DNA of 64,000 nucleotides from an uncultured Prevotellaceae bacterium (GCA_946188395.1 CAMHUU010000005.1:1-64000), one strand, 5' to 3'; positions 1 through 9,252 are shown, numbered from the stretch's first letter. The notes: a model not told the origin generated them from the letters alone. Made by a program: numbers and translations.

Positions 1-3
1 ATG

Positions 4-55
4 AAAGAATCCGGGCAACGATGAAGTTGCTCGGATTCTTTGGGTTTATAGGGGT
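4..55. repeat. Dispersed hairpin repeat, copy 1 (AAAGAATCCGGGCAAC-GATGAA-GTTGCTCGGATTCTTTGGGTTTATAGGGGT)
   Basis: Inverted repeat; near-identical copies at 9261 and 42292 and a diverged one at 10111. Confidence 0.85.
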
Positions 56-74
56 GAGTTTTTGTGTGGTGCGG

Positions 75-2045
75 TTATGGCGTAACTGGTATGGGATATA
101 CGAAGGGCGACTGGGCGGAGGCGGTGATATAATATCCTTGACTCACACCGTTGACGTATATTTGTTGGGGACTTTTTGTTGTGATGTCTCCATTGACGGT
201 CACGTTGCCGCCGACAAACTTGATATCGCCGCAGGAATAATTATCCATAGACCCCATCTGTAGACCCACGCCCCAGCCGAAATTCGCACCGGCATTCACA
301 ACCACTGTGCCGCCATTGAAGGTGATCTCGCCGCAGGAACTATTACCACCCCCACAGAATCCGCAGCCGATGCCGGCAGCGTTCTCGCCGCCTGTCGTAG
401 TGACGTTACCGCCGTTGATTGTGATGTTGCCAAAACCAGAATCGTGGTCTGATCCTATACCAGCAGCATTATATCCACCCGTTGCTGTGATGTTTCCGCC
501 GTCGATAACGATGTGAGCGTAGCTGCCATAACCCCCGATACCAGCATAATTTCCACCTCCAGAGGCCAAAAGTGTGCCAGTACCGTCAATGGTGAGGGTT
601 CCTGGTTTTATATCTATGCCGTTATAAGCATATTTATTGCCACGGGTCAGGTCGTTGGTGGTACCTTCCACCAGATTGATGGTGGCCGAGCCTTGGCACT
701 CGATGCCGCTGACATATTCCCCTGCATGGTGCGTCATACCACCCAGCCAGACAGCTGCGCCTGAGGGGAGTATGAGTTTCACGTCCCCGTTCAATGTGCC
801 GTACAGAAAGTCGTAGGTGTGGGCTGTGTAGTATTTCTTATCTGGATAAGAACCTTCTGTTGGCAAGTTGCTGATATCAATTGCCGCCAGGTTGACGTGC
901 GTACAGCAGACATAACTGTTGTTAGGTTGGTTATAGCTGGCCACAAAGAGACCGTCGGAGGCTTCTGATACCAGGAAGTTATTCTCCTGCAGGTGGAATC
1001 CGCCGTCTTTATCCTTGAGCACATAATGTGTGCCGTCAGCTGCTTCAGTCACTGTTTCGCCCACAACATTCGCCCTTACCAGCGTGAAGGGAGCCTTGCT
1101 TGTTTCCACCCATTGCACGCTGTTGATATGTACATTGGTACTCAAGTCAATCTGGTCGCCCAACTTAAGCAGCGTTCCTACGGGCAGGGTGCTATAGGTC
1201 TTGTACGACTTGACCATTTTCATACCGATTGGGTAGATATTGTTTGCTGCAAAAGACTTGCTGCTCAATGTCTTGGTATAGTGTTGCCCGTCCTCATCTG
1301 TTGCAGTAAACGTGAGTGCTGCAGTTACAGGCTTCATCGCTACATAAAGGGGGCCTACACCTGCAGAGCGGTTGATGGTGTAGGTATCTGTTCCGTCGTT
1401 GACTGTCAGGTTCGTAATATGTGAGGTGATATCCTCGTCGTCAGTAGTTTCTGGAGTACCTTTGTCATCCTTCAGTGTGAAGGCACAGATAGCCAGCTTG
1501 TTTTCCAGCGTGATGGATGCAGGCAATTGGTCGCCGTTCATCGTGCCGTCATACACAGCGAGGTCGAAACCGTCGCCAAGTGTACCCAAATAGCCGTTCT
1601 GGCTATGTTGCAAGTAGTAATAGTCGATGGTGTTGGCATCGTTGATAGTTGCATCAGTTGCGATGGGTGTTTTTGTCATGATGGCAGGATAAATCAGTCG
1701 CAGCTGACTATTCTCTGCAGGGTCGTTCATCGTTACGCTGATGGTAGCCGTCTTGCCATCGTTGCTGATGTCGCTTGCGTCGAGTTGAACACCTGCCGGC
1801 TTTGTCTGGCCACTCGTGTTCTTATAAATAACGGATATCTGGTCACCATTAGCAAAGGTCTTGTGCCCTGCAGCATCCAATGAACGTGTCTGTGCGCCCC
1901 CATCCAGATTGATGGTCGTAGTCAGCGTAACCAATTTCGTTTCCTGGCTTTCAGCAGTCAAATCGTTCTCGCTAGAACAGCCAGTCGTCATGACACCCAC
2001 CAATGCGAGGGCAGCCATGCTTAAAAGTAAAAATCTCTTTTTCAT
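75..2045 (-). CDS. Fimbrillin-like lipoprotein with C-terminal beta-helix/carbohydrate-binding-like repeats
   Basis: Lipobox signal peptide (MKKRFLLLSMAALALVGVMTTGCSS); repeated xITINGGNVTATGGxNAAGIGS motifs. Confidence 0.75.
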   Translation of the reverse strand: MKKRFLLLSMAALALVGVMTTGCSSENDLTAESQETKLVTLTTTINLDGGAQTRSLDAAGHKTFANGDQISVIYKNTSGQTKPAGVQLDASDISNDGKTATISVTMNDPAENSQLRLIYPAIMTKTPIATDATINDANTIDYYYLQHSQNGYLGTLGDGFDLAVYDGTMNGDQLPASITLENKLAICAFTLKDDKGTPETTDDEDITSHITNLTVNDGTDTYTINRSAGVGPLYVAMKPVTAALTFTATDEDGQHYTKTLSSKSFAANNIYPIGMKMVKSYKTYSTLPVGTLLKLGDQIDLSTNVHINSVQWVETSKAPFTLVRANVVGETVTEAADGTHYVLKDKDGGFHLQENNFLVSEASDGLFVASYNQPNNSYVCCTHVNLAAIDISNLPTEGSYPDKKYYTAHTYDFLYGTLNGDVKLILPSGAAVWLGGMTHHAGEYVSGIECQGSATINLVEGTTNDLTRGNKYAYNGIDIKPGTLTIDGTGTLLASGGGNYAGIGGYGSYAHIVIDGGNITATGGYNAAGIGSDHDSGFGNITINGGNVTTTGGENAAGIGCGFCGGGNSSCGEITFNGGTVVVNAGANFGWGVGLQMGSMDNYSCGDIKFVGGNVTVNGDITTKSPQQIYVNGVSQGYYITASAQSPFVYPIPVTP

Positions 2046-2069
2046 TGCTTCTTCGATTTTGTGGGTTCG

Positions 2070-2201
2070 TTACTCTTCATAATAGGGATTTACGGTGTAG
2101 TCCTGCACGTTACCACTGGTGCAAATCAGCGGGGCCTGTTGCCTCAACTCGACAACCTGCATCTGAGGTCGCTCGTACAATCGTTTTGGGTTGGGTTTCA
2201 T
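2070..2201 (-). CDS. 43-aa peptide MKPNPKRLYERPQMQVVELRQQAPLICTSGNVQDYTVNPYYEE
   Basis: Manual translation; 24 bp upstream of the lipoprotein gene; shares YxxPxMxVV motif with the peptide at 2402-2566. Confidence 0.6.
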   Translation of the reverse strand: MKPNPKRLYERPQMQVVELRQQAPLICTSGNVQDYTVNPYYEE

Positions 2202-2326
2202 TTTGTTTATTGATGATTAATGTTTACTTTCGGCTGCGAAGGTACGAAACTTTTTGCAAAGCACAAAATAATTAGGTCAAGAATTAATTATTGAGGACGT
2301 TTTCGGCTGCGCCAGATACAAATCAC

Positions 2327-2380
2327 AGGGGACTGGAACTCTGATTTCCTGCTACGCAGATTTCATTGTTCCAGTCCCCT
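2327..2380. other. Perfect 13-bp inverted repeat AGGGGACTGGAAC...GTTCCAGTCCCCT with inner hairpin CTGC-TAC-GCAG
   Basis: Read directly from sequence between two small peptide genes. Confidence 0.8.
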
Positions 2381-2401
2381 CTATGATTCATGATTCTACG
2401 G

Positions 2402-2566
2402 CTAGAAGATCACGTCTGTTTCGTCTGCCGACGGAGCAAACATGTCGTCGAACGCGGGTGCCATGCTGGGATCTTGCTGTCCGTTGGGGTCCATACTGCC
2501 TGCCAGGAGTGCTGATGGATTGAAGAGGACAACCTCCATCGCGGGTTTGATATATTGCTTTTTCAT
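2402..2566 (-). CDS. 54-aa peptide MKKQYIKPAMEVVLFNPSALLAGSMDPNGQQDPSMAPAFDDMFAPSADETDVIF
   Basis: Manual translation; immediately downstream of the C10 protease gene; homologous N-terminus to the 43-aa peptide. Confidence 0.65.
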   Translation of the reverse strand: MKKQYIKPAMEVVLFNPSALLAGSMDPNGQQDPSMAPAFDDMFAPSADETDVIF

Positions 2567-2597
2567 TTTTTTTCTAAGGAATTTAGGAATATAGGAA

Positions 2598-5447
2598 TTA
2601 TTTCACGACGACCTTTTTGCCATTGACGATGTAGATGCCTTTGGCGGTGGGCTGCTGGCCGAGGCGGCGACCGCTGAGGTCGTAGAAGTCGCCTCTTACA
2701 TCTTCTGTCTTACCACTTACTTCGCTGATGCCCGTTGTTCCGTTGGTGCCGGTGCCTATGCTAAGTGCGTCGACACTGCGGTCGAAGATGTCGGACTTGA
2801 AGTAGGGTCGGAAGGCAGGACTGCCGCCTGTAGCCTTCAGTTCGAACTTGTTGCCTGCGCCATTGATGCAGTAGATGTTTTCGGTGGTGACGGCATGGGT
2901 GTCGCCCACGAAGCGATAGTTGCTGCCTGTCGTTACGGACTGCTTGCTCTTCTTCACCTCCGCATTAGTTCCGATGAACTTGATGGTCTTGCCGCTCAGG
3001 TCGTTGGCTGCTCCCCAATGGTTGCCGGGCAGGGCAATAATATAAGGAGTGTTGGCCTTCAAGGCCGACGCGTAGTCGAAATTGACCTTGGGATTAACGG
3101 TATCGTCGCTGACGAACTCCTTCAGCCAGAAATTCTTGCCATAGTCGGTGCTGTTGTGGAACCAGTCGATAGCAGTGCCGCTAGCCGTCACGCTGGATAC
3201 GTCGAAGGGCAGCATGATGGTGTTCCAGCCATTGGTACCGTCGGCCCAACGGTCGTTGGCATAGGTGAACTCGATGTTCGTAGCCGTGAAATTAACTGGC
3301 GAGTAGAAATCATTGCCGTCGGTCAACGCGATGCTGGCAGCGGTGTTGGCAGATCCGTTGTTTGTTATGACATTCGTCAGACCGGCAGGAACGGCATCTG
3401 TTGACTTCAGGATATACAGACAGTTGGGGTTGCTGTTCTTGTTGACGGTGGTAACGCCTGTGCCTGACAGGTCGACTGCAGCGGCTGAAGCTGGCACGTC
3501 GTAAGAGGCTCCTTCGGGCTTGATGACGGTCTGCGTGCCGTTAGCGGCATAGCTGACCAAGCCTGCTTTGGCAAGATAATTATCAAATTTAGTCCATTCT
3601 GACCACCCGCCGTTCTTGGTGTGAACAACTTGTAACCCGTAGGTCGCATCGGCTGTCAGGCCAGTCACCTGAACAGGAATCACGAGATTACCATTGGGAG
3701 CTATTGTGTATTCGTCTGCCGAATAAGTAACCGTCCCCGAACTTACACGATAAAGCAGCCATTCATAAACGCCCTTATAGGCATAGGTGTTATCAGGATT
3801 GGTAACTGTAATCGTTGCTTTGAGGGTAGCGTTACCGGCTGAGACATAGAACACATGATCACCACCTTCGACATACGAGTTATCGACAGAAGTAAGCACA
3901 CTGGTCAATGCAATGTCGTCGGTAGTGGGGGCTGCTGGCGAGCCTGCAGCAACGGCGAATTCGAGTTCATTGCACAAATAATTCATAGATGTAAAGACCT
4001 GATAGGGCTGGACATAGTATTGACCTGCATGCTCAGGTACAAATGTGAATGTTCCACTGGCATTACCACCGGCAGGAATGGAAAGGTGCTTATATACTGA
4101 CGATTCACATTCCCACGATTCACCATTTTTGTAATAAACATCAAGTCCGATTTCGCCATCGTACGGATCTGAACCTGCGTTGCTGGCTGTCACTGTCACG
4201 TTCACATTCTGGTTTTGTGTAGGACTGGCGCTGACAGCATCGATGGTTGCAGACAGATTGAAATTGCCCGTTGCAACACCCAACACAGTGCCCGTTCCGC
4301 CATTCTTCTGAATACCGACGACAGCACCCTGGCCAATCCAAAAACCATCCTTTGTGCTGCTGCCGCCAATGCCCTGATCGTAAGGATTCGTCACCGACAG
4401 CCTGTAGTAATCGTCACTGGTTCCTCCCCAGCCCCAGTTGAAGTGGAAATAGTCCTCGCCGTCATAGCCGTCGCAGATGAAGGCATGTCCGCCTCCCGAC
4501 GACGAACCACGATAGACCACGACGCGATTTTCAGCCAGTTCGTGGTAAATCAGGTCAATCCAGTTGGCATAGGTGTACAGATTGCGCTCAAGATACTGTG
4601 TCGTCGACGCATAGTCGAAACACGTCTTAAGTGCATTGGGCATATCTGGCGTACTGGCCGATGACGAGGGGCCATAATTCATCTGTAACGACTGACCGCA
4701 ATAGCGCATCAGGGTGGCAACAGCCGTATTCTGCTCGTAAGTCTCTGTGCCAGCATACGATAGTTGCATGTTGGCCCAGTCGAAGGTCGTAGCGGGAAGC
4801 TCAGCAAGATCCACACCACCTCTAGACCACGGATAGGCGGGAATGGCTGCAGTTGCTGCAGTAGGCCACTGGGTGTAGTACATGGCCTGTGCCATTGCGG
4901 TGGCCACGCAGCCGGTAGCGCAATGCGCATAACCGTCGCCTCCGGTGGTGTTATAACTATTACCTTTGTAATATGGGCACAAATTGTAATAAGGAGCATC
5001 CTGATTCCAATGCGTCTTCATCAACGGCGCAATGGAGGGTTTGACTGCTGAGGCACGACGGGGAGTGTTACTGGCTGTGGGCTGATAGCCGTTGGCATCG
5101 AGCCACGCAATCTCGTCGGCGTAGCCCTGAAGCCATGCACGCATGTTGTCGGGCATATTGTCCACATCGAGACAGCCGCTGTCGCTGTAGGCGAGGACGG
5201 ACTCCGTTCGGTCGTCGTTCGACACAATGACGTAGCCGTTGTCACCTGTGGCGTTAAACACGTAGAGTCCGCTGATGCGCCCTGCCATTTTGAGCTCAGA
5301 CGCTGACTGACTCCTGTTTTTACCAGATGTTACACGCTGCTGCAAAAAGCTTTGAGCTTGTTGCAGGGCCTGCTTTGGTGTCACATCGCCTGCGTTGACG
5401 ACAACTGCCAGCGTCAAACACAGTACCAAAAGGATTGTTTTTTTCAT
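2598..5447 (-). CDS. C10 family (streptopain-like) cysteine peptidase with Spi-like propeptide and C-terminal sorting-like tail
   Basis: Signal peptide MKKTILLVLCLTLAVVVNA; catalytic-type motifs (CATGCVATAMAQAMYY, GGGHAFICDGYDGEDYFHFNWGWGG); C-terminus YDLSGRRLGQQPTAKGIYIVNGKKVVVK. Start corrected from ORF 5552. Confidence 0.88.
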   Translation of the reverse strand: MKKTILLVLCLTLAVVVNAGDVTPKQALQQAQSFLQQRVTSGKNRSQSASELKMAGRISGLYVFNATGDNGYVIVSNDDRTESVLAYSDSGCLDVDNMPDNMRAWLQGYADEIAWLDANGYQPTASNTPRRASAVKPSIAPLMKTHWNQDAPYYNLCPYYKGNSYNTTGGDGYAHCATGCVATAMAQAMYYTQWPTAATAAIPAYPWSRGGVDLAELPATTFDWANMQLSYAGTETYEQNTAVATLMRYCGQSLQMNYGPSSSASTPDMPNALKTCFDYASTTQYLERNLYTYANWIDLIYHELAENRVVVYRGSSSGGGHAFICDGYDGEDYFHFNWGWGGTSDDYYRLSVTNPYDQGIGGSSTKDGFWIGQGAVVGIQKNGGTGTVLGVATGNFNLSATIDAVSASPTQNQNVNVTVTASNAGSDPYDGEIGLDVYYKNGESWECESSVYKHLSIPAGGNASGTFTFVPEHAGQYYVQPYQVFTSMNYLCNELEFAVAAGSPAAPTTDDIALTSVLTSVDNSYVEGGDHVFYVSAGNATLKATITVTNPDNTYAYKGVYEWLLYRVSSGTVTYSADEYTIAPNGNLVIPVQVTGLTADATYGLQVVHTKNGGWSEWTKFDNYLAKAGLVSYAANGTQTVIKPEGASYDVPASAAAVDLSGTGVTTVNKNSNPNCLYILKSTDAVPAGLTNVITNNGSANTAASIALTDGNDFYSPVNFTATNIEFTYANDRWADGTNGWNTIMLPFDVSSVTASGTAIDWFHNSTDYGKNFWLKEFVSDDTVNPKVNFDYASALKANTPYIIALPGNHWGAANDLSGKTIKFIGTNAEVKKSKQSVTTGSNYRFVGDTHAVTTENIYCINGAGNKFELKATGGSPAFRPYFKSDIFDRSVDALSIGTGTNGTTGISEVSGKTEDVRGDFYDLSGRRLGQQPTAKGIYIVNGKKVVVK

Positions 5448-5480
5448 GTAGTTTAAATGATTTATTGAAAGATTTGGGTA

Positions 5481-5488
5481 CAAAGTTA
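5481..5488 (-). promoter_or_regulatory. Bacteroidetes -7 element TAACTTTG for the C10 peptidase gene
   Basis: TAnnTTTG consensus about 35 bp upstream of the start codon. Confidence 0.5.
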
Positions 5489-5703
5489 CAAATAAGTGAG
5501 TAAAATACAAAGAAAAATTGAATCTTTTCTTGATGTTGTACTCGATTATCACTACTTTTTATCTTTTAGTTCCCATGATTCACATAATCATGCATCACAT
5601 ACTACATCTCTCGGAAGGCCTATAAATAAAGGGACTACGAGAGGTTGGTGGCGATTTCCGGGCGAATAGGGCGCGAAAATTTTGAGGGATGGAAAATACT
5701 TCG

Positions 5704-5711
5704 TAACTTTG
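5704..5711 (+). promoter_or_regulatory. -7 element TAACTTTG for the HU-like gene
   Basis: TAnnTTTG consensus. Confidence 0.45.
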
Positions 5712-5828
5712 CAGTGCAATTGGGAACAATTTGCACCTTCAACCGGAAAAGATTGCTTGCAATGTTGGAAGGGCGAAGCTAACACACACAACTTTACAAA
5801 CCATTTAGACAAACATCTATGAAAAACT

Positions 5829-6740
5829 ATGGCAGTAGAGAAGATTGCATTGGGTATTAACCTGAGAAAGAACAAGATTTCGGGCAGCGCCGGGTACGGT
5901 AAGTACTACCCCGAAGTGGACACGCAGAAGACGCTGAGTCTGCGTGGTTTCGCACAGCACATGGTGGATCACGGCTCGATCTACGGACGTTCGATCGTCG
6001 AGGGCGTGCTGCTCCAGATTACCGACTGTCTGCCCGAACTGGTGGCGCAGGGTGTGCCTGTACAGCTGGGTTCGCTGGGTACCTTCTACCCCACCGCCGA
6101 GGTGGCCAAGGATGCCGCAGTGTTGAACATCGCAGCAATGGACGGACTGAACCCGAACGACATCGTGAAGGCCATTCACATCCGTTTCCTGCCCGATTCG
6201 ACCAAGCTGGACAACCTGTGCGGTCCGCAGTTCAAGAACCGTTGCTCGCTGGAGCTGCGTAACATCATCGACACCCAGGAGGTCACCATCGATGGCAAGA
6301 AGAAGAAGGTGCAGACGCTGAAGCCCATCGCCACCGCAGTGGCCGAGTGGAAAGGAAGCCTCACCCCCGACCCCTCTCCAACGGGCGAGGGGAGCCAGAG
6401 CGGCAGTGGGTCGAACACGAATGGCACGAATAGTGGCAGCGAGAACAGTGGTTCGCAGAGTCAGCAGAACAGCGTAGCGGCTCCTACGATTAGCGGTGTG
6501 AATCCGTTCGAGGAGACCAGCCAGGTAAGCATCAGCGGTCCTGACGGCGCAACCATCTACTATTCGGAGAACGGTGACGATCCTGACGCGAACGACACGC
6601 TGTACACCCAGCCCTTCACCATCGATGAGACTACGACCATCAAGGCCATCGCCATCAAGGACGGTGTGAGCAGCCAGGTGACTACGAAGGTGTTCACTAA
6701 GGGCACCGGCGGCAGCGGCGGCTTCGAAACCGGCTCTTAA
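5829..6740 (+). CDS. HU-like DNA-binding protein with C-terminal chitobiase/hexosaminidase-C-like domain
   Basis: HU-like N-terminus (GSIYGRSIVEGVLLQITDCLPELVAQGVPVQLGSLGTFYP); C-terminal ISGPDGATIYYSENGDDPDANDTLYTQPFTIDETTTIKAIAIKDG. Confidence 0.8.
   Translation: MAVEKIALGINLRKNKISGSAGYGKYYPEVDTQKTLSLRGFAQHMVDHGSIYGRSIVEGVLLQITDCLPELVAQGVPVQLGSLGTFYPTAEVAKDAAVLNIAAMDGLNPNDIVKAIHIRFLPDSTKLDNLCGPQFKNRCSLELRNIIDTQEVTIDGKKKKVQTLKPIATAVAEWKGSLTPDPSPTGEGSQSGSGSNTNGTNSGSENSGSQSQQNSVAAPTISGVNPFEETSQVSISGPDGATIYYSENGDDPDANDTLYTQPFTIDETTTIKAIAIKDGVSSQVTTKVFTKGTGGSGGFETGS
6358..6395 (+). repeat. CCTCACCCCCGACCCCTCTCC-type repeat in frame inside the HU-like gene (peptide LTPDPSPTGEG)
   Basis: Sequence CCTCACCCCCGACCCCTCTCCAACGGGCGAGGGGA. 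Confidence 0.7.
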
Positions 6741-6742
6741 AA

Positions 6743-6775
6743 GGTTAGCGCCTTCGGGCGCTTTCCTTTTAAGTG
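6743..6775 (+). terminator. Rho-independent terminator after the HU-like gene
   Basis: AGCGCC-TTCG-GGCGCT stem followed by TTCCTTTT. Confidence 0.65.
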
Positions 6776-6802
6776 AAAGTTGAACTTCGAAAGTTTTAGC
6801 TT

Positions 6803-6898
6803 ATGAATCCAAAGGTCAAAATCTTGCTTAAGGTGCTGGAGTACTTGCTGAGTCTCATTGTTGGTGCTGCTGGCGGAGCCGCAGTAACGATGCTTTAA
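6803..6898 (+). CDS. 31-aa hydrophobic small protein (smalltalk-like)
   Basis: MNPKVKILLKVLEYLLSLIVGAAGGAAVTML; placed after an HU-like gene; stop overlaps the next ATG (TAATG). Confidence 0.55.
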   Translation: MNPKVKILLKVLEYLLSLIVGAAGGAAVTML

Positions 6899-7113
6899 TG
6901 AAACAGGGCTTTCTGATCTCTCAATACACTTGTGCAGTGCTGCTGATTGTGAGCAGCATTGCACTCGTGGCTTATCAGGTAGTGGTGATTGACGATGTGT
7001 CGAACGGACTGCTGGTGTATGTGGCGCAGGCGTTCCTGCTGGTGGGCAGCATCTTCGGACTGGACTACTACGTGAGACTTATTCTAAGGAGAGAAGGAGA
7101 GCGGGAGAAATAA
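6898..7113 (+). CDS. Small membrane protein, 71 aa
   Basis: Two predicted hydrophobic segments; start overlaps the upstream stop. Confidence 0.5.
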   Translation: MKQGFLISQYTCAVLLIVSSIALVAYQVVVIDDVSNGLLVYVAQAFLLVGSIFGLDYYVRLILRREGEREK

Positions 7114-7142
7114 TACTCCCCTACTCCTAAGCTCCTCAGACA

Positions 7143-8990
7143 TTACTTTAGTCCATCATGGGCCTTGACATGATACTTCTCCACTACATAAAGAGCCTTG
7201 ACGGCATGAGCATAAGTCTTATAATAAATCCTTCCTCCAAACCAGACGTACCATCCTTCTTTACTATCATACACTACCCGGCCTTCTGTTCCATCTTCCC
7301 ATCTTATGACATGGTAACTATCTCCCTTTCGCTTAACCACATATTTCGGACACTGCACCTTACCTTTATCAATGGCTGCGGCCATATCATATCTATACTG
7401 TTCGTCCGCTTGTTTTGCCCTATCCTTTCCAGCTTCTCTTTCGAATTCAGCCATTTTAATTCTTTCAAACTCTTGAAACTCCTTGAATCTCTGAGGAAGC
7501 CTTTGAAGAGCTTTCTGATACAGCTGGGAGAAACCGAATTGACTTTTAGTAGTTTTTACAACGTTTAATCCTTCTTGTAATATCTTTCGACTGTATTCGG
7601 CAGCAGTAGTCTTTTGCACATTTACATATACACTCCAAGCTTTTGTTGTAGGATTTTCTGGTCGATGATAATAATTTAGTTTCTCGAATTCCAAATTCAT
7701 AGCAGTTACTACCTTGTTTACATTAACCAACTCTTTGGCCAATGGTAATTTCTTCTTTACATCTTTTGCAGGATTTGATGAATAAGACTTAACAAACCTA
7801 TCAAGCACGGATACCTCATAATCTGTAAGTTCTTTATTATTCTTAAGTTTATTACAATACTGATTAATGTTATCGCAATCAACGTCATACGATTCGAGGC
7901 AATGATCAAAAAGACGATCTCCCACCTCTGTGCAAGAAGGCGGCAAAGCAAAAGGTATTAACGATGTACACCAAGAAAAAGCACCATTTCCGATTTTCTT
8001 TAAAGAGTTAGGCAATATTACAGACTTCAGCGATTCGCAATAATGAAAAGCATTGGATTCAATAATTTCAACTGAATTGGGTATGACAACAGACTCCAAA
8101 CTCTTGCACCCAGAGAACGCGCTAACACCGATTTTCCTGACGGTACTGGGAATGACAACTGATTTCAGATTGTTACAAAATTCAAAAGCATGAACCTTGA
8201 GTTCTGTAACAACAAAGTTTTTTCCCAAATATGAAACTGTCGATGGTATAACAATATCTACGGCATTTCTATTGTCATAGTTTTCAAATTTAACCTCATT
8301 CTCTAATATAATATAAAATTTGCCTCTACTTGTAAAAAAGGACTTACCCACAGCAAGTTTTTCTGCCTTATCTTTATCAGACAAAGTCATATCAAGGTAG
8401 TCATTATAGATATCTGCAGTCTCGTCGCAACCAGGCCATTCCCAATCCCCTTTTAGCACATTGTTTTCAACACGAATGCGTTTATGTGTTTTGGTATTAA
8501 ACTGCCAACCCGTGAACTTGTCGTTATCCCACACGCCTTTCCTAAACATTTGCGTTGTACCATTATATTCTGAACCTTCTTTCTTTCCACCATTATCAGT
8601 CAGTTTTGTCCAAGATCCATCTGTAAGTTGCTGCTCAGCTCTTGGAAGGAAATAGGCACTTTCCACGACTCTATCATCACCATATTCATATGCATAGGCA
8701 CTTCTTGCAACAAATTTAGGTTTATCAAGGGTGTAACCTTTTGAGGCAGCCCACTGCTTCAGGTCGCCAAGAGTGATAGCACTACCAGATTCTACGTCTC
8801 TTCTATAATTACATTGTGAAGGAAGTCCTGGCCTGGATATTTTCTCTGCCAAATAATAGCCATTAGGTTGCTTGCCTCTTCTGATTGCTTTCTGGAATTG
8901 CTTATCCAGATACTCATATTTTTTCTGAGCCATTCCTGCCATGGGCAGCAAGGCGATTAACAATAGTACAAATAGTTTTTTTGTCATCAT
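7143..8990 (-). CDS. BspA-like leucine-rich-repeat (LRR_5) secreted protein
   Basis: Repeats such as VVIPSTVRKIGVSAFSGCKSLESVVIPNSVEIIESNAFHYCESL; signal peptide LFVLLLIALLPMAGMAQ. Confidence 0.8.
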   Translation of the reverse strand: MMTKKLFVLLLIALLPMAGMAQKKYEYLDKQFQKAIRRGKQPNGYYLAEKISRPGLPSQCNYRRDVESGSAITLGDLKQWAASKGYTLDKPKFVARSAYAYEYGDDRVVESAYFLPRAEQQLTDGSWTKLTDNGGKKEGSEYNGTTQMFRKGVWDNDKFTGWQFNTKTHKRIRVENNVLKGDWEWPGCDETADIYNDYLDMTLSDKDKAEKLAVGKSFFTSRGKFYIILENEVKFENYDNRNAVDIVIPSTVSYLGKNFVVTELKVHAFEFCNNLKSVVIPSTVRKIGVSAFSGCKSLESVVIPNSVEIIESNAFHYCESLKSVILPNSLKKIGNGAFSWCTSLIPFALPPSCTEVGDRLFDHCLESYDVDCDNINQYCNKLKNNKELTDYEVSVLDRFVKSYSSNPAKDVKKKLPLAKELVNVNKVVTAMNLEFEKLNYYHRPENPTTKAWSVYVNVQKTTAAEYSRKILQEGLNVVKTTKSQFGFSQLYQKALQRLPQRFKEFQEFERIKMAEFEREAGKDRAKQADEQYRYDMAAAIDKGKVQCPKYVVKRKGDSYHVIRWEDGTEGRVVYDSKEGWYVWFGGRIYYKTYAHAVKALYVVEKYHVKAHDGLK

Positions 8991-9135
8991 CTTATTTATT
9001 GAGTTATATATTGCGTTTCGTAACTTCATCTTTTTGGTTGTAGTAAATCTGATGGCAAAGATACAAAATAAAACCGAAACCTCAAAAACTTTCCCACGGA
9101 AATTTTAATCCTCACGCCGGGGGGCAGGTTTTATC

Positions 9136-9235
9136 CTCACACGGAGTCACAGAGGACACGGAGTGATGCACAGAGAACAGTTTTTATCCCCTCGCGCAGA
9201 GCCGCAGAGGACACGGAGTTGGGCGCAGAGGATAT
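9136..9235. repeat. CACGGAG/CGCAGAG-type repeat cluster
   Basis: ACGGAGTCACAGAGGACACGGAG ... CGCAGAGCCGCAGAGGACACGGAG. Confidence 0.7.
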
Positions 9236-9252
9236 GTATTATAAAAGAGTTA
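9223..9252. repeat. Left copy of 30-bp direct repeat GCGCAGAGGATATGTATTATAAAAGAGTTA flanking HicAB
   Basis: Identical to 10078-10107. Confidence 0.9.

Noticed and set aside
5588-5875. Minus-strand 95-aa ORF upstream of the HU-like gene
   Set aside because: Overlaps promoter and start of a well supported gene; no homology recognised
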